Assembly: GCA_905381055.1 (NCBI GenBank)
Contig: CAJPUR010000010.1
Location: 1-46,351 of the forward strand
Direction: 5' to 3'
DNA from: an uncultured Flavobacteriaceae bacterium
GTDB lineage: Bacteria; Bacteroidota; Bacteroidia; Flavobacteriales; Flavobacteriaceae
DNA length: 46,351 nucleotides
Notes under the pieces: model-generated
The model's input: only the letters and a program-made list of their open reading frames with translations
What the model was told of the DNA's origin: nothing
The model's database searches: none
In this document: one piece after another, positions 17,389 through 27,286 of the stretch
Position numbering within the stretch: the first letter of the stretch is position 1
Layout of the letters: the number at the start of each line of letters is the position of its first letter
Program-made: the position numbers and the translations under genes

Positions 17389-19701
17389 ATGAAAAAATTC
17401 TTCATTTTATTTTGCCTACTAATCTCCTGTTCAAATCCTTCAGATAATAATGAAATAGACTCAAAAATAGATCTGCAGATTTCACAAATGACATTAAAAG
17501 AAAAAATTGGGCAAATGGCTCAAATTAATCTTACAGTTATTACTGAAGGCCCTGATAAATGGAGTTCATTTGAACCAATTAAGCTTGACTCAAAAAAATT
17601 AAGAAAAACTATTTTAGAATATAAAATTGGATCTGTATTAAATACTGCAAATAATCAAGCTAGAAAACCAGAATTATGGAATAAAATAATAGGTGAGATT
17701 CAAAATGTTGCTATTAATGAAAGTAGGTTAGGAATTCCAATAATTTATGGTATTGACGCTATTCATGGAGCAACTTACACAGATGGAGCAACCATGTTTC
17801 CCCAGCAAATTACAACAGCTGCTAGTTGGAATACAGATAATGCATATAATATGGCGAAAGTTACAGCATATGAAACCAAAGCATGTGGAATTCCATGGAA
17901 CTTTTCCCCTGTCCTAGATCTAGGTCAAGACCCTAGATTCCCAAGGCAGTTTGAGACTTTCGGTGAAGATCCCTATATAACTACTCAAATGGGAATGGAA
18001 ATGGTAAGAGGTTATCAAGGAAATGAAAATAATATTAGTGGTTCTGAAAATTTAGCCACATGCATCAAACATTTTTTAGGTTATCAAACAACAATAACTG
18101 GAAAAGATAGAACTCCATCTTACATACCCGAACATGTTTTGAGAGAAATTCATCTTCCATCTTTCAAATCAGCAATAGAAATGGGTGCAAAATCGATAAT
18201 GATTAATTCTGGTCTAATCAATGGAATCCCAACTCATGCAGACAAATACATTCTAACCACATTATTAAGAGATGAATTAGGTTTTGAAGGAGTAATTCTA
18301 ACTGACTGGGAAGATATCAATAAATTACATGATAGAGATAAAGTAGCAGCTTCAAGAAAAGAGGCTATTAAAATCGCAATAAATGCTGGGATTGACATGT
18401 CCATGATTCCATATGATTATGAGGAATTTTGTGACAAGCTTTTTGAATTAGTTAATGAAAATTTAGTTTCAATTTCAAGAATAAATGAATCTGTAAAAAG
18501 AATTTTAAGACTTAAATATGAGCTAAAATTATTTGAAACCCCAGTTACTGATTATAAAAATTATGAAGACTTTGGATCTGAAAAATTTGCAAAATTGGCT
18601 TATAAATCAGCCTCTGAAGGTATTACTTTACTGAAAAACACCAATTCTATTTTACCATTAAAAGAAAATTTAAAAATATTAGTAACTGGCCCAAATGGGA
18701 ACAGCATGAGAACTCTTAATGGAGCCTGGACTTATTCATGGCAAGGTGAAAAAACAGAAAAATTTGCTCAAAAGCATAATACAATTTATGAATCTATTTC
18801 TAATATTTATGGTAAGAAAAATGTAAAATTTGTATCTGGCGTAGAATATCCTTTCAATGCAGATTTTGATAAGGAACCGAAATTTCAATATTATGATCAA
18901 AATGAAAAAAACTTCAATAAAGCTATTTCTGAAGCTAAAAAATCTGATGTTATTATTTTATGCTTAGGAGAAAATACTTACACAGAAAAACCCGGTGATC
19001 TGAATGATTTAAACTTACACAGATTACAAAAAAAATTAGCGATTAAATTAGCGGAAACTGGTAAACCGATTATTTTAATTATTAATAGTGGTCGGCCAAG
19101 ATTAATTACTGATATTGAACCACTTATGGCGAGTGTTGTTAATATATATTTACCTGGTAATTATGGCGGAGATGCCCTTGCAGACATAATAAGTGGTAAA
19201 GTAAATCCGTCTGGTAAACTTCCTTATACTTACCCTTTGTTTCCAAATTCCTTAACTACATATAATTATAAGCCTGCAGAAATTCAAAATAATTCTCAGG
19301 GCGCATATAATTACGTTGGAGAAATTAATTCACTTTATGAATTTGGTTTTGGCCTAAGCTACACCAATTTTAAATATGAAAACCTTAAATTAAATGATTC
19401 AATATTTAATAAAAATGAAAATATCGATGTTTCAATAAAAGTAACTAACATAGGAAAAAGAATAGGTAAAGAAACAATACAACTTTACTCAAAAGATCAT
19501 TATGCTACATTAACCCCTGACATTAAGCGACTTAGAAGATTTAAAAAAATTGAATTAAGTCCGGGGGAATCAAAAGTGGTAAATTTTAAATTATCCGTTT
19601 CAGAATTAAGTTTTATTAATGAAAAAAATATAAGTATTGTAGAGCCTGGAAATTTCGACTTAATTATTTCTAATTTGAATAAAACAATCGAAGTTAAATA
19701 A
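17389..19701 (+). CDS. GH3 beta-glucosidase lipoprotein
   Basis: A 770-residue exported lipoprotein (lipobox LISC, Cys14). Order: GH3 TIM-barrel (about 25-385) with NFSPVLDLGQDPRFPRQFET, KHFLGY, and the catalytic ILTDWED, Asp306 nucleophile; GH3 alpha/beta sandwich (about 405-640) with LGENTYTEKPGD carrying the likely acid/base Glu; fibronectin-III-like end (about 680-770) after EFGFGLSYTNF. It cleaves terminal beta-glucose, probably from laminari-oligosaccharides supplied by the GH16 at 9706. It faces the xylose symporter gene with eight bases between stops. A xylosidase role, given the xylose operon, is possible but less likely. Confidence 0.92.
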   Translation: MKKFFILFCLLISCSNPSDNNEIDSKIDLQISQMTLKEKIGQMAQINLTVITEGPDKWSSFEPIKLDSKKLRKTILEYKIGSVLNTANNQARKPELWNKIIGEIQNVAINESRLGIPIIYGIDAIHGATYTDGATMFPQQITTAASWNTDNAYNMAKVTAYETKACGIPWNFSPVLDLGQDPRFPRQFETFGEDPYITTQMGMEMVRGYQGNENNISGSENLATCIKHFLGYQTTITGKDRTPSYIPEHVLREIHLPSFKSAIEMGAKSIMINSGLINGIPTHADKYILTTLLRDELGFEGVILTDWEDINKLHDRDKVAASRKEAIKIAINAGIDMSMIPYDYEEFCDKLFELVNENLVSISRINESVKRILRLKYELKLFETPVTDYKNYEDFGSEKFAKLAYKSASEGITLLKNTNSILPLKENLKILVTGPNGNSMRTLNGAWTYSWQGEKTEKFAQKHNTIYESISNIYGKKNVKFVSGVEYPFNADFDKEPKFQYYDQNEKNFNKAISEAKKSDVIILCLGENTYTEKPGDLNDLNLHRLQKKLAIKLAETGKPIILIINSGRPRLITDIEPLMASVVNIYLPGNYGGDALADIISGKVNPSGKLPYTYPLFPNSLTTYNYKPAEIQNNSQGAYNYVGEINSLYEFGFGLSYTNFKYENLKLNDSIFNKNENIDVSIKVTNIGKRIGKETIQLYSKDHYATLTPDIKRLRRFKKIELSPGESKVVNFKLSVSELSFINEKNISIVEPGNFDLIISNLNKTIEVK

Positions 19702-19709
19702 ATCAAAAT

Positions 19710-21326
19710 TTATCCTGTAAAATATGTTAGGATGATAATGACTATTGCAATTAGTAATACCGAAAAAAAGACATCCCAATTAGTGAAACTGTTTTTGGCA
19801 CTCTTTCTTTGTTCATCAGTAATTGTAGAAAAAGTAAGGCCTTGAAGACTGATCTCTGAATTTGGTGTGGTTAAAATTGACGTTACAATGCATATTGAAA
19901 TTGAAAATAAAAACATAAAAATTGCCATGTGAGAAAAGTTGATTGTGGCGAATTGATACATTATTCCACTCAAAGAATCTTTAAAGATTTCAGAACAAAT
20001 CCTTAGTGTTGCTACTAGTAGTCCAGAGAAAAGTGTAACAATGGCAGCACTTGATGTAACTCTTTTTGAAATTATCCCCAAAAGGAATATTGCTGCTACT
20101 GGTGGAGCTATGTATGACTGAACACTTTGAAGGTACTGATATAGTACACCTCCTCCAATCAGATCCATAATAGGAATCCAAATAATTCCCATGATAACCA
20201 TTATAGCAGTTGCAATTTTTCCAACATTTAATAATTTACGTTCGGTACTTTTGGGACTTATAATTTTGTATATGTCCATAGTAAATATTGTTGAACATGA
20301 ATTAAAAACCGAAGCCAAAGAACTCATCAAAGCAGCCATCAATCCACCAGCAACTAAACCTTTTACTCCAACTGGGAGAAGAGTCTTAACTAGAAGAGGA
20401 AAGGCCTCATCGCTCCTTTCAAGTTGAATGACACCCTGTTTATGTAAAGCAAAAGCAATAACCCCAGGAATTAAAAAAATAAATATGGGTAAAATCTTTA
20501 AGTATGCTGCAAAAATAGCACCTCTTCTTCCTATTTTTATATTATTTGCTGCCAAAGTCCTTTGAACAATATATTGATCAGTACACCAATACCATATTCC
20601 AACAATAGTTCCACCAAAAAGCATACCAGTCCAAGGAAAATCGGGATCAGAAATTGGCCTCCACATATTAAAATGATCTGGCCCAACTGTTTCTCTAAGA
20701 GATGACCATCCTCCTACTTCTTGAAGGCCCAAATAAGTTATAATTACTGACCCAAAAATTAAAATAATTGTTTGTAAAGTTTCGGTATATATAACTGCTT
20801 TCATTCCTCCAATAATTGTGTATATACCAGTAAAAAGAACAATTCCTAAAGCTCCGTACCAAAAAGGTATTCCTATTAATTCAGAAACAACAATACCTCC
20901 TGCATAGATTGTAACAGAAACTTTAGTAATAACATAACCCAATAAAGAAAATACAGATAAAAACCATCTGGATCTACTATCAAATCTTTTTTCTAGAAAT
21001 TCTGGCATAGTAAATACACCACTTCTCATATAAAAAGGTAAGAAAACCCATCCCAAGAGAAGAACTATCCAAGCGTGCAACTCATAGTGTGCCATTGGCA
21101 TTCCAGACTCAGCTCCAGTTCCAGCAAGACCTACAACATGTTCAGATCCAATATTTGATGCAAAGATAGATGCTCCAATCACAAACCATCCAACATTTCT
21201 GCCAGCTAAAAAATAATCCTCAGTATTTTTATTTTTTTGAATAACCACCCAAACTGCTACACCAATTAGAGCCAAAAAATACATAGCTAAAACTACCCAA
21301 TCAAAAGTTTCTAGAATTGAAGTCAT
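19710..21326 (-). CDS. Na+/sugar (xylose-type) symporter, SGLT-like SSS family
   Basis: A 538-residue inner-membrane permease with about 14 helices. KNTEDYFLAGRNVGWFVIGA and ASIFASNIGSEHVVGLAGTG match the vSGLT branch of the family, and GGMKAVIYTETLQTIILIFG is the conserved helix-5/6 segment. CTDQYIVQRTLAA is also an SGLT-branch motif. It is the last gene of the minus-strand xylose operon, 14 bases after xylA, so Na+-driven xylose import is the natural reading; glucose or galactose cannot be excluded from sequence alone. Confidence 0.92.
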   Translation of the reverse strand: MTSILETFDWVVLAMYFLALIGVAVWVVIQKNKNTEDYFLAGRNVGWFVIGASIFASNIGSEHVVGLAGTGAESGMPMAHYELHAWIVLLLGWVFLPFYMRSGVFTMPEFLEKRFDSRSRWFLSVFSLLGYVITKVSVTIYAGGIVVSELIGIPFWYGALGIVLFTGIYTIIGGMKAVIYTETLQTIILIFGSVIITYLGLQEVGGWSSLRETVGPDHFNMWRPISDPDFPWTGMLFGGTIVGIWYWCTDQYIVQRTLAANNIKIGRRGAIFAAYLKILPIFIFLIPGVIAFALHKQGVIQLERSDEAFPLLVKTLLPVGVKGLVAGGLMAALMSSLASVFNSCSTIFTMDIYKIISPKSTERKLLNVGKIATAIMVIMGIIWIPIMDLIGGGVLYQYLQSVQSYIAPPVAAIFLLGIISKRVTSSAAIVTLFSGLLVATLRICSEIFKDSLSGIMYQFATINFSHMAIFMFLFSISICIVTSILTTPNSEISLQGLTFSTITDEQRKSAKNSFTNWDVFFSVLLIAIVIIILTYFTG

Positions 21327-21340
21327 TAAAATTTGATAAT

Positions 21341-22660
21341 TTATATAAATTGATTTATAATACTTTCGTATAACTCCTGTTTACCACTTTTCATTTCTAT
21401 ATCCTGATTTTTGTATGACCATTTATAAAGGTCTAATAAACTTAACTTACCATCTTCAAAATCTTTTCCAACACCACTATCAAAAGAGGAATATCTTTCC
21501 CTACGTAATTTATCAAAAATAGAATTTGACTTAATAGCATCAGCAGCAATTAATGCTTTTGCAAAAGTATCAACGCCAGAAATATGAGCAATAAATGTAT
21601 CCTCCAAGTCTGTTGAGTTTCTTCTCAATTTTGCGTCAAAATTGACGCCCCCTCCTTGAAGACCTCCAGCTGAAAGAATCACCAACATTGCTTCAGTAAC
21701 TTCTAAAACATTATTTGGAAATTGATCGGTATCCCACCCATTTTGATAATCCCCTCTATTTGCATCCACACTTCCAAGCATGCCTGCATCAGCAGCAACT
21801 TGAAGTTCATGTTGAAAAGTATGTTGTGCTAGAGTAGCATGGTTAACTTCAATATTAATTTTAAAATCTTTTTCTAATCCATATTTATTCAAAAACCCTA
21901 CAACTGTAGCAGAATCAAAATCATATTGATGTTTGGAAGGTTCAGCAGGTTTTGGTTCAATAAAAAAGTTGCCTTTAAATCCCTTACTTCTTGCATAATC
22001 TCTTGAAATTCCAAGAAAATTTGCCATATGCTCAGTCTCCCTTTTCATATCGGTATTTAAAAGAGACATATATCCCTCTCTTCCTCCCCAAAAAACATAA
22101 TTTTCACCACCCAACTTCATAGTTATATCTAATGCAATTTTAATTTGAGCTGAGGCCCTAGCAACTACCTTGAAATCAGGATTAGTTGAGGCACCATTCA
22201 TATATCGAGGGTTTGTAAAACAATTAGCGGTTCCCCAAAGAACCTTTTTACCAGAATTAATTTGATGCTGTTTTATATAATCAGAAACCTCATGGAGTCT
22301 TTTCTCAGTTTTAGCCAAATCATCAGCTTCATCAACTAAATCTACATCATGAAAACAAAAATAATCAAAACCCATCTTTTCAAGAAATTCAAAAGCTGCA
22401 TCGGCTTTATCTTTTGCTCTTTGAACAGGATCATTTGATGTATTCCATGGGAAAACTTGAGTTCCTGATCCAAAAGGGTCCCCCCCCTCATTACAAAGTG
22501 TATGCCAATAGGCCATAGCGAATTTAAAATGATCTTTTAATTTTTTTCCAGCAACAACTCTCTCTGGGTCATAAAACTTGTAGGCTAAAGGATTATCCGA
22601 TTCCTTCCCTTCAAAAGGAATTTTATTAATCCCCTTAAAATATTCTTTATTTGAATTCAT
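21341..22660 (-). CDS. xylA: Xylose isomerase
   Basis: A 439-residue cytosolic enzyme converting D-xylose to D-xylulose. The active-site strand FCFHDVDL carries His104 and Asp107; metal ligands and substrate contacts lie in [13 protein letters not shown] (Glu235, Lys237), [14 protein letters not shown] and VDANRGD. The long N-terminal form ([18 protein letters not shown]) puts it in the class II isomerases. Its start overlaps the end of xylB by four bases (ATGA on the minus strand), and the symporter follows after 14 bases. Full length. Confidence 0.97.
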   Translation of the reverse strand: MNSNKEYFKGINKIPFEGKESDNPLAYKFYDPERVVAGKKLKDHFKFAMAYWHTLCNEGGDPFGSGTQVFPWNTSNDPVQRAKDKADAAFEFLEKMGFDYFCFHDVDLVDEADDLAKTEKRLHEVSDYIKQHQINSGKKVLWGTANCFTNPRYMNGASTNPDFKVVARASAQIKIALDITMKLGGENYVFWGGREGYMSLLNTDMKRETEHMANFLGISRDYARSKGFKGNFFIEPKPAEPSKHQYDFDSATVVGFLNKYGLEKDFKINIEVNHATLAQHTFQHELQVAADAGMLGSVDANRGDYQNGWDTDQFPNNVLEVTEAMLVILSAGGLQGGGVNFDAKLRRNSTDLEDTFIAHISGVDTFAKALIAADAIKSNSIFDKLRRERYSSFDSGVGKDFEDGKLSLLDLYKWSYKNQDIEMKSGKQELYESIINQFI

Positions 22661-24138
22661 TTATTTTTAATTAAAATTTCTAAATTATTTTTCCAGTTAA
22701 TATACGCTTTTAGATATAGATCTCTATTTTCAGAAATAGTGGAATCAACAAAATCTTGATTTGAAATTTTATCAGACAAATCATTTATTGAGTTTTCATC
22801 CACACTGCTTGCTCTTGCTGATCCCACTGCCCCAGTAGTATTATATCTTTCAATGGGCGAGTCTATAAGACAAGCTAAAGTTTTAGTGAAGACTTTAGAT
22901 TTAAAAAGATTATCATTACCAACTTTAAGTACATTTATTTCCAATCCATCATTTTTCAAAATATCTATTCCATAATTGAATGAAAAAGCGATTCCTTCTA
23001 ATGTTGCTCGACACATATGTCCTGGCGAGTGGATATTGAAATTGATATTTTTAAAATTAGAATCTAATATTTTATTTTCAAAAATTCTCTCAGAACCGTT
23101 TCCAAAAGGGAAGACTTGTAAGTTGTCACAACCAATTGGTATTTCTTCCGACATTTCATTCATTAACTCATAACTATCAATTCTTAAAATTTTCTTTAAC
23201 CAACTATACTGAATTCCAGCTCCATTTATATTCAAGAGTTTCCCAAGAATTTGATTATTGTTATTATATGTTACATGAGCAAAAGAATTAATCCTTGTCA
23301 TCTCTTTAATATTCTTGCTTTTAGTAACTCCGTATACTACCCCTGAAGTACCCCCTGTGGCAGCAACTTGCCCTGGATTCAATACTGCTAAAGCTAATGC
23401 ATTATTTGGCTGGTCACCTGCTCTATATGTTATTTTTGTTCCAACTGCTAGACCAGAACTTTCTGCTCCATTTTGATTAACCAAAGCTTGAACACTAAAA
23501 GTAGGGACTATCTCTGGAACTAATTTATTTGAGATTTTATATTTTTCTAAAACTGAATTAGCAATAGATTTATTTTTAAAATCCCATAAAATCCCTTCAG
23601 AGAGGCCTGATGGAGTTGATTGAATTGTTCCAGAAAACATAAGGGCAATAAAATCTCCTGGTAACATAAATTTATATATTTTTTTATAAATTTCTGGTTC
23701 ATTTTCCATGACCCATTTTAACTTAGAAGCTGTAAAATTTGCTGGGGAATTATATAAGTATTCTTTACAATGTGATTCACCAAGTTCATTAAATGCCTTT
23801 TCCCCTATTTCAACAGCTCTACTATCACACCAAATAATTGAATCCCTTAAAGGTTTTAAATTTTCATCAACAATAACTAAACCATGCATTTGATATGCAA
23901 TGCCAATGGTTAATATATCATTAGGATTTGCTCCAGTTTTTTTAATTAATTCTTTTGAACTTTGACAAACATATTCCCACCATAAAAATGGATCTTGTTC
24001 AGCCCAGCCATTATTTAAAGACTTGATTGTCATTTCATCATCAGGTTTTTTTACAACTGAAATGACTTTACCAGTATCTTTTTCAACCAAGGCGGCTTTT
24101 ACAGATGAGCTACCTATATCAAATCCAATGGAATACAT
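22657..24138 (-). CDS. xylB: Xylulokinase
   Basis: A 493-residue cytosolic sugar kinase (FGGY family) phosphorylating D-xylulose to feed the pentose phosphate pathway. [12 protein letters not shown] is the N-terminal ATP/phosphate loop; [10 protein letters not shown] (Met84, His85) is the xylulokinase substrate signature; [11 protein letters not shown] holds the catalytic Asp242; [10 protein letters not shown] is the second phosphate loop. Full length. It overlaps xylA by four bases and follows the small lipoprotein gene after 27 bases. No XylR-type regulator lies next to the operon. Confidence 0.95.
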   Translation of the reverse strand: MYSIGFDIGSSSVKAALVEKDTGKVISVVKKPDDEMTIKSLNNGWAEQDPFLWWEYVCQSSKELIKKTGANPNDILTIGIAYQMHGLVIVDENLKPLRDSIIWCDSRAVEIGEKAFNELGESHCKEYLYNSPANFTASKLKWVMENEPEIYKKIYKFMLPGDFIALMFSGTIQSTPSGLSEGILWDFKNKSIANSVLEKYKISNKLVPEIVPTFSVQALVNQNGAESSGLAVGTKITYRAGDQPNNALALAVLNPGQVAATGGTSGVVYGVTKSKNIKEMTRINSFAHVTYNNNNQILGKLLNINGAGIQYSWLKKILRIDSYELMNEMSEEIPIGCDNLQVFPFGNGSERIFENKILDSNFKNINFNIHSPGHMCRATLEGIAFSFNYGIDILKNDGLEINVLKVGNDNLFKSKVFTKTLACLIDSPIERYNTTGAVGSARASSVDENSINDLSDKISNQDFVDSTISENRDLYLKAYINWKNNLEILIKNK

Positions 24139-24165
24139 AATTGTTAAATAAAAATTAAACTATTA

Positions 24166-24534
24166 TTACTCGACAATTCTTTCCCCTTTAATATCTAGAT
24201 CCATAACAGAACCCGTTATTTGGTCTTCATTAATTTGCATCTCCAAAGTGAATTCCATTCCCCCTGCTGCAGCATCAATACTTAAATTATTTTCTGAAAC
24301 AGTTGTAGCGTCAACTTCAAAAACACCATCCAACTGTCCTTCCCCATTAATTAAGGCAGAGTATTCACCATCAGTCTTATTTACTTCAAGAACTAGTGGT
24401 ATATCACCCATTGGAGTATCAAAAAGGGTAATATTAAATTTCCCTAAGAGGGGATCTTTTTTAGTGCTTTTAAAAATAGCGCAAGAATTAATTAATAAAG
24501 AACTAGCAAAGATTAATAAAATTATTTTTTTCAT
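24166..24534 (-). CDS. Small lipoprotein heading the xylose operon
   Basis: A 122-residue lipoprotein (lipobox INSC, Cys18). The mature part is a predicted all-beta domain: LGKFNITLFDTPMGDIPLVL, then repeated strand pairs with ALINGEGQLDG, FTLEMQINEDQITGSVMDLD. Similar small beta lipoproteins with a LxGxW/F-type start are common in Bacteroidota as hypothetical proteins. It lies 27 bases before xylB in the same direction, so it is probably the first gene of the operon. I assign no function. Confidence 0.7.
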   Translation of the reverse strand: MKKIILLIFASSLLINSCAIFKSTKKDPLLGKFNITLFDTPMGDIPLVLEVNKTDGEYSALINGEGQLDGVFEVDATTVSENNLSIDAAAGGMEFTLEMQINEDQITGSVMDLDIKGERIVE

Positions 24535-24591
24535 TTTTTTATGGTTTTTTTGAGGAAATAAATATAAACATTTTTGTCATATATTAAAGTT

Positions 24592-25896
24592 TTAATCAAT
24601 AATTGATTGAAAAACTAACCTTCTGAAAACTCCTGAAGTAGGATCACTAATATTTTGAGTCTGCTTATATATAATAGCAATAAGATTTTCCTTTGGGTCT
24701 GCAACACAACTTGTATTCCAATATCCTCCTGTTCCTAATGATCCAACACTTCCTCCAACCCCTTTTGCAAAATCTTTTTCATTTAAAAGACTAAATGCCA
24801 ATGATGATTCTGAATCACCCCAAGAAGAAAAATATCCTTGCCCAGTTACAAGTGTCTCATATGTTTTCTTGCCAATTATTTGAGCATTATTATATTTCCC
24901 TTTATTCAAAATCATTTGCATAAATTTTGCATAATCCTCTACTGTACTTGTGAGGCCACATCCACCAAAAAAAGTTGTTTTAGAGCCACTAATAGGATAG
25001 TTTACATTAAACCTTTCGTCCTCAAAATCAACCCATTTATTTTGCTTTTTTGTTTGAACTGAAACAAGCCTATTCTCTTTATTTTTAGGAATATAAAATT
25101 GAGTATCGCCCATACCCAAAGGACTAAAGATTCTGGTTTGAAAAAAATCACTTAATGATAATCCTGACTGCAACTCAATAAGATATCCTAAAACATCAAG
25201 TCCAACTGAATATGTCCATTTCTCACCAGGCTCATGGTGTAAGGGATATTTTGCAACATTTTTGATTATATTTTGAATTTTAACGTCCTCATCACAAAAA
25301 CACATCACCCCATTTTTCATAAACTTCTTGTTGTTTTTGGTAAATATTGCTTTCATAGCTGGATTAGAATCTATAAATCCATAACCCATCCCTGAGGAGT
25401 GAGTTAATAAATTTCTAATTGTTATTTTACTTTTAGCTTTTTTTGTTGTGTATGTTGAGTCCCTTTTATTGAACTTATCTAATATTTGATGATCTTTAAA
25501 TTCAGGAATAAATTTTTCTATTGGATCATCAAGTGAAAATTTTCCTTCTTCCCATAACATAACAACCGCAAGGGAAGTAATAGCTTTAGTCATTGATGCA
25601 ATTCTAAAAATATCATTTTTTTCAAAAGGTATTTTTTCAGAAAAATTCTCATATCCAAAGGCCTTATGATAAATAATTTTCCCATTTCGAGTAACTAAAG
25701 CTACTGCGCCTGGAATAATTGAGTCCTCAATTGATTTTTCCAAATAATCATCAATACGTAAAAGTCTTTCCTGAGAAACCCCTTCGTTTAAAGCAGATCC
25801 TTCTGTTAATTCTAGTTTATTTATTTTTTTTGAATTATCAAAACACCCAAAAATAATTAAAGAAAATAAAATAGATAATAGTAAGTTTTTTTTCAT
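24592..25896 (-). CDS. Serine beta-lactamase-family hydrolase, lipoprotein
   Basis: A 434-residue exported lipoprotein (lipobox IFGC, Cys18) with the class C beta-lactamase / esterase EstB fold. Ser101 and Lys104 form the SxxK motif in RIASMTKAITSLA; YSV (229-231) stands at the YxN position, with Val replacing Asn; the third motif is replaced by SLGTGGYWNTS near 375-390. NLLTHSSGMGYG is the usual second-strand signature. Such proteins are more often esterases, peptidases or D-amino-acid hydrolases than antibiotic-resistance enzymes. A Cys pair, CFCDED (199-204), is unusual for the family. It diverges from the oxidoreductase at 25995. Confidence 0.88.
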   Translation of the reverse strand: MKKNLLLSILFSLIIFGCFDNSKKINKLELTEGSALNEGVSQERLLRIDDYLEKSIEDSIIPGAVALVTRNGKIIYHKAFGYENFSEKIPFEKNDIFRIASMTKAITSLAVVMLWEEGKFSLDDPIEKFIPEFKDHQILDKFNKRDSTYTTKKAKSKITIRNLLTHSSGMGYGFIDSNPAMKAIFTKNNKKFMKNGVMCFCDEDVKIQNIIKNVAKYPLHHEPGEKWTYSVGLDVLGYLIELQSGLSLSDFFQTRIFSPLGMGDTQFYIPKNKENRLVSVQTKKQNKWVDFEDERFNVNYPISGSKTTFFGGCGLTSTVEDYAKFMQMILNKGKYNNAQIIGKKTYETLVTGQGYFSSWGDSESSLAFSLLNEKDFAKGVGGSVGSLGTGGYWNTSCVADPKENLIAIIYKQTQNISDPTSGVFRRLVFQSIID

Positions 25897-25994
25897 TTTG
25901 TATTAGATTTTTTTAAATCTAAGAATTCTAAATCTATTTAATGAATTAAATTTTAAAAAAAATTTATTAAATTTCATATAACTAAACAAAACAA

Positions 25995-27266
25995 ATGAAA
26001 AATTCTAGAAGGTCTTTCCTAAAAAAGTCTGCAATAACTATGGGTGGAATCACTGTAATTCCTCGTCATGTTTTAGGTAAAGGATTTGTTGCTCCAAGTG
26101 ATAAATTTTCAATTGGAGTTATAGGAGCTGGTACTCAGAGTAGATGGCTTGCTTCAGGTTTTATAAAATTACCTGAAACTCAAATTGTTGCTGCAAGTGA
26201 AGTGAATTCAAAAAAAATGGAAGAGTTCCAAATAAATTTCAATAAATCTGTCAAGGAATTTAATAATCAAAAAAATCAATTAGATACCTATTTAGATTAT
26301 AAAGAACTTATTCAAAGAGATGATATAGATGGAGTAATTATTGCAACTCCCGATCATTGGCATGCAATAATGACAATTAATTCAATAAAATCAGGGAAGC
26401 ACGTTTATTGTGAAAAGCCATTGTCTCACACTATTGATGAAGGAAGAGAGATGGTAAGTGCTTCAAGAAAATTTAAAAAAATCCTTCAGACTGGAAGCAT
26501 GCAAAGATCAAGTCATAATTTCAGACATGCTGTTGATTTAATTAGAAATGGGTATTTAGGCAAAATAGAAAAAGCAATTGTAAATGTTGGCAACCCGTCT
26601 GCTAAATGTAACCTCCCATATCAACCAACACCCTCAACAATTGATTGGGATAGATGGATTGGTCCAGCTCAAATGAGATCTTATCATTCTACTTTGGTAG
26701 ATGCTGATTTTTTTCCTAGATGGAGATGGTATAAAGAATTTGGAGGTGGTATTTTAGCTGATTGGGGAGCCCATATGTTTGACATTGTCCAATGGGCACT
26801 AGATATGGATAATAGTGGACCCGTTAAACTTGTTCCTCCAAGAGAACCAAATGCTGTTAGGGGACTTCAGATGACTTACAAAAATGGAGTTGAAGTTGTT
26901 CACGAAGATTTTTACAGAGGTTTTGGAGTTCGATTCATAGGCTCCAAAGGGACTCTTGATGTAAGTCGTGAATATTTAGATTCAAACATAAAAGGATTGG
27001 TAAAAAAATCATTAAAAAAAAGTGACACCAGAGTTTATTTCTCTGACGATCATCTTAAAGACTGGATAACTTCAATAAAAAATAATTCACTCCCTATCTG
27101 CGACGTTGAAATAGGACATAGAAGTGCTTCTGTTTGTCAATTGGGAAATATAGCTTATGAACTCAGGGAAACACTAAATTGGGACCCTGTTAAAGAAGAG
27201 TTTATAGATAATAGCAGGGCTAATTTTTTAAAAACAAAATTTTATAGAAAACCATATACATTATAG
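25995..27266 (+). CDS. Tat-exported Gfo/Idh/MocA family oxidoreductase
   Basis: A 423-residue NAD(P)-dependent sugar oxidoreductase with a twin-arginine signal, SRRSFLK (4-10), so it is exported folded with its cofactor. Rossmann motif GVIGAGTQSR (41-50), the family's EKP (140-142) in YCEKPLSHTIDEG, and a C-terminal domain with WRWYKEFGGGILADWGAHMF follow. Exported members with this GGG..DWGAHMFD motif act on glycosides, in some characterised systems oxidising the C3 hydroxyl. It is first in a plus-strand operon with the ThuA-like gene (20-base gap) and a sulfatase. The exact substrate is unknown. Confidence 0.92.
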   Translation: MKNSRRSFLKKSAITMGGITVIPRHVLGKGFVAPSDKFSIGVIGAGTQSRWLASGFIKLPETQIVAASEVNSKKMEEFQINFNKSVKEFNNQKNQLDTYLDYKELIQRDDIDGVIIATPDHWHAIMTINSIKSGKHVYCEKPLSHTIDEGREMVSASRKFKKILQTGSMQRSSHNFRHAVDLIRNGYLGKIEKAIVNVGNPSAKCNLPYQPTPSTIDWDRWIGPAQMRSYHSTLVDADFFPRWRWYKEFGGGILADWGAHMFDIVQWALDMDNSGPVKLVPPREPNAVRGLQMTYKNGVEVVHEDFYRGFGVRFIGSKGTLDVSREYLDSNIKGLVKKSLKKSDTRVYFSDDHLKDWITSIKNNSLPICDVEIGHRSASVCQLGNIAYELRETLNWDPVKEEFIDNSRANFLKTKFYRKPYTL

Positions 27267-27286
27267 AATAATAAAAACTTTTTAAT

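Noticed and set aside
24592..25896. Antibiotic-resistance beta-lactamase
   Set aside because: The SxxK motif is present but the YxN and KTG motifs are altered, and lipoproteins of this type are usually esterases or peptidases; resistance is not supported.
25904..25921. Inverted repeat TAGATTT-TTTT-AAATCTA between divergent genes as an operator
   Set aside because: It is all but pure A/T in an AT-rich spacer and could easily arise by chance; no regulator gene is adjacent.
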